DNA of 35,547 nt, from assembly GCF_017873215.1 (NCBI RefSeq), contig NZ_JAGGKA010000030.1, forward strand, positions 1-35,547, in the 5' to 3' direction. Shown piece by piece: positions 24,494 to 33,002 of this stretch (position 1 is its first letter; each line of letters opens with the position of its first letter). Source of the DNA: Clostridium tetanomorphum. Lineage in GTDB: Bacteria; Bacillota; Clostridia; Clostridiales; Clostridiaceae. A model generated the notes under the pieces. That model saw only the letters and a program-made list of their open reading frames with translations. It did not search any database and had not been told where the DNA came from. Position numbers and translations under genes: made by a program.

Positions 24494-25576
24494 CTAACAT
24501 TTATAGTTTTGTAAAATACCTTCCAATTGAAGAACTATTTCATCTTTCGGATCAAGTCTTTTAGCAATTTCTAGATGATTTTTAGCATCTTCTATTTTTC
24601 CACTATTTATATAGCACATAATTAAATTTGTACAAATTTCTACAGATTTTGTTACTTCAAAAGCCTTTCTTAAAAATTCAATAGCTTTATCAAAATTGCC
24701 GAGAGATGCATAATTTATTCCTAACTCGTTTACTATTTCAGGCATATTACTATCTATGTTAATAGCTTCCATAAGGTAATAAATAGCCTTTTCATAATTT
24801 CCTATTATTCTATATCCTACAGCAATATAATAATTTAAAACTACATCTTCTTTAAATTCATCTAACAAAGGAATTAGTAAAGCTAATCCCTTACTTGTAT
24901 CTTCATAAATTAACTCTTTTCCTTTTTCATAATTTACTATGTTCTTTAATGAAATTTTAATCTCCGTTATCTCAGAAGTTTCTTCTCCTCCTAAATTTAT
25001 ATAACTATTTAGAGCTGTTAATGCCTGAGAGTAATTTTTTTCATCTCTTTTTACTAAACATTCATATAAATAAGGTAGCTCATAATTAGGAAATACTCCT
25101 TTTGTTTTTTCTATTATATAAAGTTCTTCTTCATTATAGCTTTTATCCAGTCCTCTTAACTTTTCTGCTAACATAATTAATTTGCTATAGTTCTCTTCAT
25201 TTTCTTCAATTTGAACTAAACCTTTTAACATTATATAAGCATCTTCATATTCACTATTAGTAACAGCCTTATATATTTTCCCTTTTATAATTTTTATGCT
25301 TTCTGGTAAATTCAGTAGCATCTTTTTATAAAAACTATTAAATTTAAATTTTTCGTCTGCACCTAAAACATAAACTATAGCCTCGACAAAATAAATAGCT
25401 GATATATTATCCATACCTTCTCCAGCTTTTATTTTATTTATTATATCTTGTGACTTAATAGGTATATATATTTCATCTTCAATTTTAACTTTAAATATCT
25501 GCCATAATTTCTCCTTGTTAACTTCTAAAAAAAGTATTTGTGAAAGTTTCTCTGAAAAACGAGATTTAATATTCAA
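24494..25576 (-). CDS. TPR-repeat protein of unknown function
   Basis: 360-aa soluble protein without a signal peptide or membrane segment. The C-terminal half (about 225-350) holds at least three tetratricopeptide-like helix pairs, for example YYIAVGYRIIGNYEKAIYYL, LGINYASLGNFDKAIEFLRK and INSGKIEDAKNHLEIAKR. The N-terminal part is helical and less clear. TPR proteins act as protein-binding scaffolds. The start is TTG at 25576 with AGGAGATGG upstream. It lies between the genes for phosphoglucomutase and GalU on the same strand, 50 and 84 bp away, so it is probably co-expressed with UDP-glucose synthesis. I do not recognise a more specific family. Confidence 0.8.
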   Translation of the reverse strand: MNIKSRFSEKLSQILFLEVNKEKLWQIFKVKIEDEIYIPIKSQDIINKIKAGEGMDNISAIYFVEAIVYVLGADEKFKFNSFYKKMLLNLPESIKIIKGKIYKAVTNSEYEDAYIMLKGLVQIEENEENYSKLIMLAEKLRGLDKSYNEEELYIIEKTKGVFPNYELPYLYECLVKRDEKNYSQALTALNSYINLGGEETSEITEIKISLKNIVNYEKGKELIYEDTSKGLALLIPLLDEFKEDVVLNYYIAVGYRIIGNYEKAIYYLMEAINIDSNMPEIVNELGINYASLGNFDKAIEFLRKAFEVTKSVEICTNLIMCYINSGKIEDAKNHLEIAKRLDPKDEIVLQLEGILQNYKC

Positions 25577-25626
25577 CGTTTAACCATCTCCTGTATCCTA
25601 ATTTTATAATCTTTTGTTCATTATAA

Positions 25627-27366
25627 TTATGAACAGTTAGTTTCTATGTGTATTATATTCATTACACTTTCCTTAAAATGTTTTAATTTATTTTCTGCTT
25701 CTTCATTGCTAGATCCTACAACTGAAAAATAAATTTTAATTTTAGGCTCAGTACCTGAAGGTCTTACAACAAACCAAGAATTATCATCAAGTATAAACTT
25801 AATAACATTTGATTTAGGAAGTGATATTAGACTTTCTTTTATATTTAATATGTCTTTATCAATACCTAATTTATAATCAACTTTTCTAGTTATTTTTTTT
25901 CCATTAACATAAGCACTCATAGAATGTCTTAGAAAATGAAGTATCTTGTCTATTTTGTCCTTTCCTTCAATGCCTTTTAGCTCTAATGATACCAACTCCT
26001 CTTTAAAATATCCATATTTCTCATAAAGATTCATTAAAGCATCATATAGACTAATTCCCTGTTTCTTATAATATAATGTCATCTCACAAATAAGAGCTGC
26101 TCCTATAACAGCATCTTTATCTCTTACAAAACTTCCTCTTAAATATCCATAACTTTCTTCAAATCCAAATATAAAATTAAATTTTTTATTTTCCTCAAAT
26201 TCTTTAATCTTTTCTCCTATATACTTAAATCCAGTCAACACTTCTAATACATTTACATTAAAGTCCTTTGCTATTTTCTTTACCATATCAGTAGTAACAA
26301 TAGTTTTAATTATGGTATCATCCTGAAAAATAGAATTTTTCTCTTTTAATGATGTTAATATATAATGGGATAATAGTACTCCTACTTGATTTCCTGTTAA
26401 TACCTTATATAATCCTTTACTATCTCTTACCACAATTCCTATTCTATCACAATCAGGATCTGTACCAAATATAATGTCTGGATTAATTTTTTCTGCCATT
26501 TTTATCCCTATATTAAACACCTCATGAATCTCTGGATTAGGATAGGGAACTGTAGGAAAATTTCCATCTGGAAGTTCCTGCTCTTTTACTACAAATAAAT
26601 TATTAAAGCCTAGTTCACTCAATACTCTTCTAACAGGAATATTTCCAGCCCCATGTAGTGGAGTATATATTATATTTAAATCTTTGGCATAATTTTTTAC
26701 CATGTCTTTTCTTATAACTAAATCTTTTACTCTTTCATAGTAAGTTTTATCTATTTCCTCTTTTATATAATTTATTTTTCCTAAATCTATTCCTTCTTCA
26801 AATTCTTCAATTTTAATTTCACTAAAATCTTTAATTTTTTCTATAGAATCTAATATTTCCTTCGCACATTCATCAGTTATCTGTCCACCATCTTCTCCAT
26901 AAACTTTATATCCATTATATTCTTTTGGATTATGTGAAGCAGTTATACAAATCCCAGCCTTACATTTTAAATATCTAACACTATAAGATAGCATTGGTGT
27001 AGGCCTTAATGAACTAAAGATATTTACACTTATATTATTAGCTGATAATACTTCTGCCGTAGTCTTTGCAAATTCTTTTGACATTATTCTAGAATCATAA
27101 GCAATAGCTACAGATATATCTTTTTCATATTTATTTTTTAGATAATTTGCCAATCCCTGAGTGGCTTTTCTTACTGTATATATATTCATTCTATTACTTC
27201 CTGCTGCAATTACTCCTCTTAATCCACCAGTACCAAATTCTAACTCTCTATAAAATCTATCTTTTATATCATTATCCTTTGATGAAATACACTTTAATTC
27301 TTCTTTAGTTTCTTTATCTATATAATTCGAATTTAACCATAGATTATATTTTTCTTTATAATTCAT
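25627..27366 (-). CDS. pgcA: Phosphoglucomutase/phosphomannomutase (PgcA type)
   Basis: 579-aa alpha-D-phosphohexomutase that interconverts glucose 6-phosphate and glucose 1-phosphate. The phosphoserine is S144 in CITASHNPKEYNGYK. The N-terminal FGTGGLRG is the family start motif, the magnesium loop is GTDPDCDRIG, the sugar-binding loop FGFEESYGY, and the phosphate-binding loop near the C-terminus is RPSGTEPKIK. Length fits the long PgcA/PGM2-like subgroup of Firmicutes. The start at 27366 lies 9 nt after GGAGG; an ATG two codons earlier is only 3 nt from it. With galU it forms the route to UDP-glucose, which supports both glycolipid and surface-glycan synthesis. Confidence 0.94.
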   Translation of the reverse strand: MNYKEKYNLWLNSNYIDKETKEELKCISSKDNDIKDRFYRELEFGTGGLRGVIAAGSNRMNIYTVRKATQGLANYLKNKYEKDISVAIAYDSRIMSKEFAKTTAEVLSANNISVNIFSSLRPTPMLSYSVRYLKCKAGICITASHNPKEYNGYKVYGEDGGQITDECAKEILDSIEKIKDFSEIKIEEFEEGIDLGKINYIKEEIDKTYYERVKDLVIRKDMVKNYAKDLNIIYTPLHGAGNIPVRRVLSELGFNNLFVVKEQELPDGNFPTVPYPNPEIHEVFNIGIKMAEKINPDIIFGTDPDCDRIGIVVRDSKGLYKVLTGNQVGVLLSHYILTSLKEKNSIFQDDTIIKTIVTTDMVKKIAKDFNVNVLEVLTGFKYIGEKIKEFEENKKFNFIFGFEESYGYLRGSFVRDKDAVIGAALICEMTLYYKKQGISLYDALMNLYEKYGYFKEELVSLELKGIEGKDKIDKILHFLRHSMSAYVNGKKITRKVDYKLGIDKDILNIKESLISLPKSNVIKFILDDNSWFVVRPSGTEPKIKIYFSVVGSSNEEAENKLKHFKESVMNIIHIETNCS

Positions 27367-27701
27367 TTTCATAAACCTCCCTTATATAAATTATTCTTTT
27401 AACTTTTAATTCTTCCATTTAATCTAAAATTCACTTCATATACAGTTATTATACTATGCTGATATTGTAAAAATCTATAAATAAAATATTTATATGATTT
27501 TATTTGTTTTTTATATATATAAAAAAGGCCATACTGCATAAAATAAATTATAATGCTGTACTTAAAAATATTTTCTCAATTTATATTGCATTTACCTAAC
27601 ATTTACTTTATAATGATATTGTTTTAAGATAAATTCCACGGGAACCATTGATTTTTCATAGTTTCACGGGTGTAAATTTGTGAAAGAAGGTGTTTATCAA
27701 G
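27367..27701. promoter_or_regulatory. Divergent intergenic region of pgcA and the decarboxylase gene
   Basis: This 335-bp AT-rich gap holds the promoters of two divergent genes. On the minus strand TATAAT (27453-27448) could be a -10 element for pgcA, though no good -35 is seen. On the plus strand a near-consensus promoter lies at 27586-27614. The 80-nt leader of the decarboxylase transcript carries two copies of a CACGGG motif (27637-27642 and 27665-27670) and a possible hairpin, TTTCAC (27662-27667) with GTGAAA (27680-27685), next to the ribosome site. I see no small gene here. Confidence 0.5.
27586..27614 (+). promoter_or_regulatory. Sigma-A promoter of the decarboxylase gene
   Basis: TTGCAT (27586-27591), a 17-bp spacer and a perfect TATAAT (27609-27614). 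Transcription should start near 27621, giving a leader of about 80 nt before the GTG start at 27702. Confidence 0.8.
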
Positions 27702-29162
27702 GTGTATAAATTAAATCAAAATGAAACTCCATTATTCCACGCTTTAAAAGAATATGTAAACAGAGAAACAATTCCTTTTCATGTACCTGGTCATAAAAAA
27801 GGTGTAGGTATAGATGATGAATTTAAAAATTTTATAGGAGAAAATCCTTTTAAAATTGATGTTACTGTATTTAAATTAGTAGATAGTTTACATCATCCAA
27901 CAGGACCTATAAAAAAGGCTCAAATTTTAGCTGCAGATGCTTACGGTTCAGATGCTGCTTTTTTCTCAATCCATGGTACTTCAGGTGCAATACAAGCAAT
28001 GATAATGTCTGTTGTATCTTCTGGTGATAAAATAATTATACCAAGAAATGTTCATAAATCTGTAACTGCCGGTATAATATTGAGTGGTGCAACACCTGTT
28101 TATATGCAACCAGAACTTGATAAAAAAGTTGGAATAGCCCATGGTGTTACTCCAGAAACTGTAGAAAAAGCTTTAAAAAATAATCCAGATGCTAAAGCAG
28201 TATTAATTATAAATCCAACCTATTATGGTGTTGCTACTGATATTAAAAAAATAGCTGACATAGTTCACAATTATAATATACCTTTAATAGTAGATGAAGC
28301 TCATGGTCCACACCTTGGTTTCAATGAAAAATTACCAGTATCTGCAATGAACGCTGGAGCCGATATATGTGCACAAAGTACACATAAAATTATAGGAGCC
28401 CTAACTCAGTGCTCATTACTACAAGTTCGTTCAGGAAGAGTTGATATTCATAGAGTACAGCAAATACTAAATGTTTTACAAACTACATCACCTTCTTATA
28501 TCTTAATGGCTTCATTGGATTGTGCTAGAAGACAAATTGCACTACAAGGACGTGAATTATTAAATAAAACTATAGAACTTGCAAACTATGCTCGTGAAGA
28601 AATAAATAAAATTCCAGGTTTCTATTGCTTTGGACAAGAAATTCTTGGGGAACCTGGCGTATATGCCTTAGATCCTACTAAAATAACTATTACTTGTAGA
28701 GAATTAGGTATCACAGGTTATGATTTAGATATGATTCTTTCAAATAAATATCATATTCAAGTTGAACTTTCAGATTTATACAATGTATTAGCTGTTGGAT
28801 CTTTTGGAGACACTAAGGAAAGTATAGATGCATTACTTTCTGCATTAAAAGAAATTAGTATAGAGTACTATGGAAAAGGAAATAAAAAATCCGATTTTAT
28901 AGATATTCCAGCTATACCAGAAGGAGTTAAAATTCCTAGAGAAGCTTTTAATAGTGAAAAAATTTGTGTTCCATTAAATAGGAGTATCGGTAAAATAAGT
29001 GGTGAATTTTTAATGGCTTATCCACCAGGCATCCCTATACTTTGTCCTGGTGAAATAATAACACAAGAAATAATTGATTATGTACAAAAATTAAAAGATA
29101 CAGGTTTATATGTTCAGGGAACAGAAGATCCTGAAGTTAATTTTATAAAAGTAGTAAAATAA
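27702..29162 (+). CDS. PLP-dependent Orn/Lys/Arg decarboxylase family protein
   Basis: 486-aa fold-type I decarboxylase of the short Gram-positive type (SpeA/YaaO/Cad-like), which decarboxylates arginine, lysine or ornithine to the polyamine precursor. It starts with NETPLFHALKEY and HVPGHKKG, the usual N-terminal signature. FSIHGTSGA binds the PLP phosphate, DEAHGPH (198-204) holds the ring Asp, and STHKIIGALTQ carries the PLP lysine K229. The C-terminal domain has FLMAYPPGIPILCPGE. The start is the GTG at 27702, because AAGGTG at 27687-27692 is spaced 9 nt from it. A GTG four codons earlier overlaps that site. It is a single-gene unit with its own promoter and terminator. Substrate preference cannot be read from the sequence, with arginine the most common annotation. 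Confidence 0.9.
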   Translation: MYKLNQNETPLFHALKEYVNRETIPFHVPGHKKGVGIDDEFKNFIGENPFKIDVTVFKLVDSLHHPTGPIKKAQILAADAYGSDAAFFSIHGTSGAIQAMIMSVVSSGDKIIIPRNVHKSVTAGIILSGATPVYMQPELDKKVGIAHGVTPETVEKALKNNPDAKAVLIINPTYYGVATDIKKIADIVHNYNIPLIVDEAHGPHLGFNEKLPVSAMNAGADICAQSTHKIIGALTQCSLLQVRSGRVDIHRVQQILNVLQTTSPSYILMASLDCARRQIALQGRELLNKTIELANYAREEINKIPGFYCFGQEILGEPGVYALDPTKITITCRELGITGYDLDMILSNKYHIQVELSDLYNVLAVGSFGDTKESIDALLSALKEISIEYYGKGNKKSDFIDIPAIPEGVKIPREAFNSEKICVPLNRSIGKISGEFLMAYPPGIPILCPGEIITQEIIDYVQKLKDTGLYVQGTEDPEVNFIKVVK

Positions 29163-29165
29163 AAT

Positions 29166-29201
29166 ATAACAGTACCTTGTATTTGTACAAGGTACTGTTA
29201 T
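29166..29201. terminator. Bidirectional terminator between convergent genes
   Basis: A perfect 16-bp stem (29166-29181 and 29186-29201, core ACAGTACCTTGTA) with a TTTG loop. It serves the decarboxylase on the plus strand, followed by TTATTGTC, and the hypothetical gene on the minus strand, whose stop begins at 29204. Confidence 0.88.
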
Positions 29202-30032
29202 TTATTGTCTTAAGCCATTTAAATTTTCTTTTATTATTTCTTTATGTTTATTTCTTATAAGTTTAATATAATTATTTTCATTTAAATTTAATATATTATT
29301 ATATGTATTTATAACTTTTTTAAAATAGCTTAATACATAATCTAATTTCATAAATTTATCTTTCATTTTTCCATTAAATCTTACAACAATGCTTCTTTTC
29401 TTTTTAGAACATTCTTTATTTAATTCATCATATACATCCATTATAGAATATATACAATTAATACTTTTAAAATTAATTTTTAATACATCTTCAAAGATAG
29501 AATATGATTTTATAAATAACTCTTCGTCAAAAATATAGTTTTTAGATTTCAATTTCTCTTCTAACTTTATCAATTCTTCTAATTTGTTATTTTTTTCCTT
29601 TCTCAATCTTATGACTTTTTCTATAACTCTTTTAATAATCTCTATATCAAAAGTTACTTCTTCTTTAAGAGAATTTAATGCTTCTATTGATTTGGAAAAA
29701 TCTTCTTCATACCTATTTATAGTTCCTTTGTCTTCATAAGTAGATATTATAGCTAACCCACTATCCCTATCAAATATATTTTTATAATGAAAAGCTAACT
29801 TTTCTAATTCATATAATAAACTGGTATCTTTTACAATATCATTAGTTTGTGAAAGATATATTATTCCTTTCAATATATAATTACCTTTTCCAAATGCTTT
29901 TCTTCTAAATTGTATTTGTCTATATAATTTATCATTGTATTCTATATTTATAAGTTTTATATTTTCTCCTTTTTGTATATGAGCACTAACCTTTTCTTCT
30001 ATTTCCTTGCCAACTTCCATATAAATAGACAA
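29202..30032 (-). CDS. Hypothetical cytoplasmic protein, helical and Lys/Glu-rich
   Basis: 276-aa protein that I do not recognise. It has no signal peptide or membrane segment, is rich in Lys, Glu, Ile and Asn, and is probably mostly helical. A coiled-coil-like stretch around residues 140-170 reads IRLRKEKNNKLEELIKLEEK. The N-terminal part contains a possible beta-rich section near IKLINIEYNDKLYRQIQFRRKAF. The start is taken as TTG at 30032, because GAGGTG lies 9 nt upstream. The ATG at 30062 lacks a site and would overlap the upstream gene. It follows the DUF523 gene by 19 bp and is probably cotranscribed with it. Function is unknown. Confidence 0.75.
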   Translation of the reverse strand: MSIYMEVGKEIEEKVSAHIQKGENIKLINIEYNDKLYRQIQFRRKAFGKGNYILKGIIYLSQTNDIVKDTSLLYELEKLAFHYKNIFDRDSGLAIISTYEDKGTINRYEEDFSKSIEALNSLKEEVTFDIEIIKRVIEKVIRLRKEKNNKLEELIKLEEKLKSKNYIFDEELFIKSYSIFEDVLKINFKSINCIYSIMDVYDELNKECSKKKRSIVVRFNGKMKDKFMKLDYVLSYFKKVINTYNNILNLNENNYIKLIRNKHKEIIKENLNGLRQ

Positions 30033-30051
30033 TATAAACTTCACCTCACTA

Positions 30052-30519
30052 CTATAATACATTTTCTTTTATACGTTCTACTTCTTTTTCTGTATAAATT
30101 TCCACTCCATTTTTTTGTAGTAATTCTGCTGTAACTCCATTTCCCTTTATCTTCTTTCCTAAAAAACTTCCATCATAAATACTTCCAAATCCACAGGATG
30201 GACTTTTAGATTTCAATATAGCTATCTTAGCATTACAAGCTTTAGCTATATTTAATGTTTCATAAGCTCCTTTTATAAATTCTTTTGAGGAATCTTTTCC
30301 ATTGCTGCTAATAACTTTTCCACTATTATTAAGCACTTCGTCTCCTGTAGCATGTAAAATTTCATGACAATCTCTTGGAGTAGTTAATCCACCTAGTTGT
30401 TCTGGGCATACCGGTATAACTTTCCCTTTTTTAAATAACTCTAATACATATTCATTTAAATTATTTTCTCCATTATACTTACAATTAATTCCACATAAAC
30501 ATGCACTTGCTATTATCAA
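30052..30519 (-). CDS. DUF523 family protein
   Basis: 155-aa protein of the DUF523 family. The N-terminal cysteine cluster SACLCGINCKYNG (about 5-17), the middle PVCPEQLGGLTTPRD and the SPSCGFGSIYDG motif (about 107-118) are the family hallmarks. The conserved cysteines suggest metal or Fe-S binding, but the biochemical role is not established to my knowledge. The start is TTG at 30519, giving M-I-I-A-S-A-C-L, which matches the usual family start, with AAGGAG 8 nt upstream. A GTG at 30528 overlaps that site. It lies upstream of the hypothetical gene in a two-gene unit and is separated from mutS2 by a hairpin. Confidence 0.9.
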   Translation of the reverse strand: MIIASACLCGINCKYNGENNLNEYVLELFKKGKVIPVCPEQLGGLTTPRDCHEILHATGDEVLNNSGKVISSNGKDSSKEFIKGAYETLNIAKACNAKIAILKSKSPSCGFGSIYDGSFLGKKIKGNGVTAELLQKNGVEIYTEKEVERIKENVL

Positions 30520-30581
30520 AATACTCACTCCTTAATTTCTAAAAACCCGTATAACATTTTATAATTTATCAATATAGTTAA

Positions 30582-30609
30582 GCGTCAGATAGTGTTACCC
30601 ATCTGACGC
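30582..30609 (-). terminator. Hairpin after mutS2
   Basis: A 9-bp perfect stem, GCGTCAGAT (30582-30590) and ATCTGACGC (30601-30609), with a 10-nt loop. It lies 11 bp after the mutS2 stop codon on the minus strand and is followed by TTAACTATATT. The T run is poor, so termination may be partial and the DUF523 gene might be read through. Confidence 0.6.
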
Positions 30610-30619
30610 AAATTTCAAT

Positions 30620-32980
30620 TTACTTTAATTCTACTACCGTTACACCACTACCGCCTTCTCCGTATTCACCTAATCTATAAGTGCTCACATGAGAATGTCT
30701 TTTTAACATGTCATTTATAGATTTTCTAAGTATTCCTGTTCCTTTACCATGAATAATTGTTACTTGTTTTAATCCTGCCATATAAGCCTCATCTAAATAT
30801 TTATCTGTAGAATAAATTGCTTCTTCTGAATCCATTCCTCTTAAATCTATAGATGATTCCACCATCCTTAAATTTAATTTTGCCTCTCTTTTTTTATTCT
30901 TTTTACTTTCAACTTTTGAATTTTTACTTACTCTTAAATCTTCAATATTTACATTTATCTTCATAATTCCAGCTTGAACTTGCAACTCACCTTTGTTATC
31001 TGGTTTAGATAAAATTATAACATTTTGATTTAATTTAGGAAGATATGCTTCTTCTCCTAATTTTATATTCTTAATTTTTTCTCCCTTATCCTGTTCTTTC
31101 TTTTCTCTTTTTTCTTCAATTTCATCTAATTTATTTTTTAATTTTCTTCTTTCCTCTTCTAGCTTTTGTCTTGCCTCTGAAGAATATCCCATTCTTTCCA
31201 ATTCTCTTATATTCTTTAATATATTATCTGCTTCTTCCTTCGCTTCCTTTATAGCTCTTCTTCCTTCTCTTTGAGCATCTTCTAAAAGTCTTTCTCTAGT
31301 TTTATCTAGGTTATATAGCTTCTCTTCATATTTTTCTTTTAACTTGGCTGCCTCAGCCTTCATCATCTCTGATTTTCTCGCATCTTCTGCTGCCTTAATA
31401 CTTTTTTCTTGTAAACTTTGAATTAAATCTTCAAATCTTAAGCTTTCACTAGATATGCTTTCTTTTGCATCCTGTATTATGTATTCTTGTAAACCTAGTC
31501 TCCTTGATATTTCAAATGCATTAGATTTTCCTGGAATACCTATAAGCAATCTATAAGTTGGTTTTAAAGTTTCTACATCGAACTCCACTGAAGCATTTTC
31601 TACTCCTTCAGTCTTTAAAGCATATCCCTTAAGTTCACTATAATGGGTAGTAGCTATTATTTTCACATTTTTCTTTCTCAAGTTTTCCAAAATTGATACA
31701 GCTAAAGCTGCTCCTTCAGTTGGATCTGTTCCAGCTCCCAACTCATCAAATAAAACCAAAGAATCACTATTAGCTTGTTTTATAATTTGAACTATATTAG
31801 TCATATGAGAAGAAAATGTAGATAAACTTTGCTCAATACTTTGTTCATCTCCTATATCCGCAAAAACTTCTTTAAAGAAACTTACAGTGGAATTTTCTCT
31901 TGCTGGAATCATCATTCCGCTCATAGCCATAATCTCTAAAAGTCCTACAGTTTTTAAAGTTACAGTTTTTCCCCCAGTATTAGGACCTGTAACAACTAGA
32001 GATGTAAAATCTCTACCCAAATATACACTCATAGGCACTACAACTTTAGCATCTATAAGAGGATGTTTTCCTTCTACTATATCTATTATCCCATCATCAT
32101 TAATAGCAGGACATATACAATTTAAACTGCTGGCAAACTTAGCCTTAGCAAATATAAAATCTAATTCCCATACTATATTAGAATTGTTTCTTACTGCTAT
32201 TATTTCATCATATATTTTTTCTGAAAGTTCTTGGAGAATTCTTTCTATTTCTGCTCTTTCTTTTAACATAAGCTCTTTTATTTCATTATTTAAATTCACT
32301 AAACTCATAGGCTCAATAAAAAGAGTAGCTCCAGAAGAACTCTGATCATGTACAAGTCCTGGTACTGATGCTTTATGTTCTGATTTTACAGGTAAAACAT
32401 ATCTTTCTCCTCTCATAGTATAAATGCTTTCCTGCAAATATTGAGAATAGTTCCTCATAAGTGAATTAACCTTATCTCTCACAGAAGTATTTTTATCTTT
32501 AAGAGCTCTTCTTACATTATAAAGAGTGCTACTAGCTCTATCAGAGATTTCTTCTTCACTTACTATTGCATTGAATATTTTATCTTCCAATGCTCTCAAG
32601 GGAACTATACCTTCACAAATGTCTTCAATTACTCTGTGACTCTCTTCTTCTTCCTTACGTCCTATATATTCTTTAAATCTTCTAGCACTTCTCAACATAG
32701 CTGCAATTTTCAATAGCTGTCCTGGCATAAGAGAAAAACCTTTTTCTGCTCTTTTAATAGCATCTCTTACATCATAAACCCCTTCAAAAGGAGGTGCCCC
32801 TTTCTTTATTAATAAATTAAATGCCTCTTTAGTTTCTTGTAGATGCTCCTTAACTTCATATAAATTATCATAAGGCTCTAATTTCTCAATAATATCTTTT
32901 CCTGCTTCTGTACTTGTATATGATTTTAACATTTCTTTTATTTTATTAAACTCTAATACTCTTAACGCTCTTTCGTTCAA
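30620..32980 (-). CDS. mutS2: Endonuclease MutS2
   Basis: 786-aa MutS-family ATPase without the mismatch-recognition domain. The core and clamp helices take up about 1-300. The Walker A motif is GPNTGGKT (332-339), followed by the Walker B LVLFDELGAGTDPTEGAA and the STFSSHM and ATTHYSELK signature segments. A long Lys/Glu coiled coil covers about 515-635, and the C-terminal Smr nuclease domain starts at SSIDLRGMDSEEA (about 710) with HGKGTG. MutS2 has been linked to suppression of recombination and, in Bacillus, to collided-ribosome rescue. The start is TTG at 32980 with AAGGTGG upstream. It begins 22 bp after the U32 gene and is probably cotranscribed with it. Length is normal. Confidence 0.97.
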   Translation of the reverse strand: MNERALRVLEFNKIKEMLKSYTSTEAGKDIIEKLEPYDNLYEVKEHLQETKEAFNLLIKKGAPPFEGVYDVRDAIKRAEKGFSLMPGQLLKIAAMLRSARRFKEYIGRKEEEESHRVIEDICEGIVPLRALEDKIFNAIVSEEEISDRASSTLYNVRRALKDKNTSVRDKVNSLMRNYSQYLQESIYTMRGERYVLPVKSEHKASVPGLVHDQSSSGATLFIEPMSLVNLNNEIKELMLKERAEIERILQELSEKIYDEIIAVRNNSNIVWELDFIFAKAKFASSLNCICPAINDDGIIDIVEGKHPLIDAKVVVPMSVYLGRDFTSLVVTGPNTGGKTVTLKTVGLLEIMAMSGMMIPARENSTVSFFKEVFADIGDEQSIEQSLSTFSSHMTNIVQIIKQANSDSLVLFDELGAGTDPTEGAALAVSILENLRKKNVKIIATTHYSELKGYALKTEGVENASVEFDVETLKPTYRLLIGIPGKSNAFEISRRLGLQEYIIQDAKESISSESLRFEDLIQSLQEKSIKAAEDARKSEMMKAEAAKLKEKYEEKLYNLDKTRERLLEDAQREGRRAIKEAKEEADNILKNIRELERMGYSSEARQKLEEERRKLKNKLDEIEEKREKKEQDKGEKIKNIKLGEEAYLPKLNQNVIILSKPDNKGELQVQAGIMKINVNIEDLRVSKNSKVESKKNKKREAKLNLRMVESSIDLRGMDSEEAIYSTDKYLDEAYMAGLKQVTIIHGKGTGILRKSINDMLKRHSHVSTYRLGEYGEGGSGVTVVELK

Positions 32981-33002
32981 TTTTATTCAACCACCTTTTT
33001 AG

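Noticed and set aside
27631-27690. Guanidine-II (mini-ykkC) riboswitch in the decarboxylase leader, suggested by two ACGG motifs
   Set aside because: The motifs are not closed by proper stems: each has at most a very short helix with mismatches next to the loop. The repeated motif is kept as a finding without naming a class.
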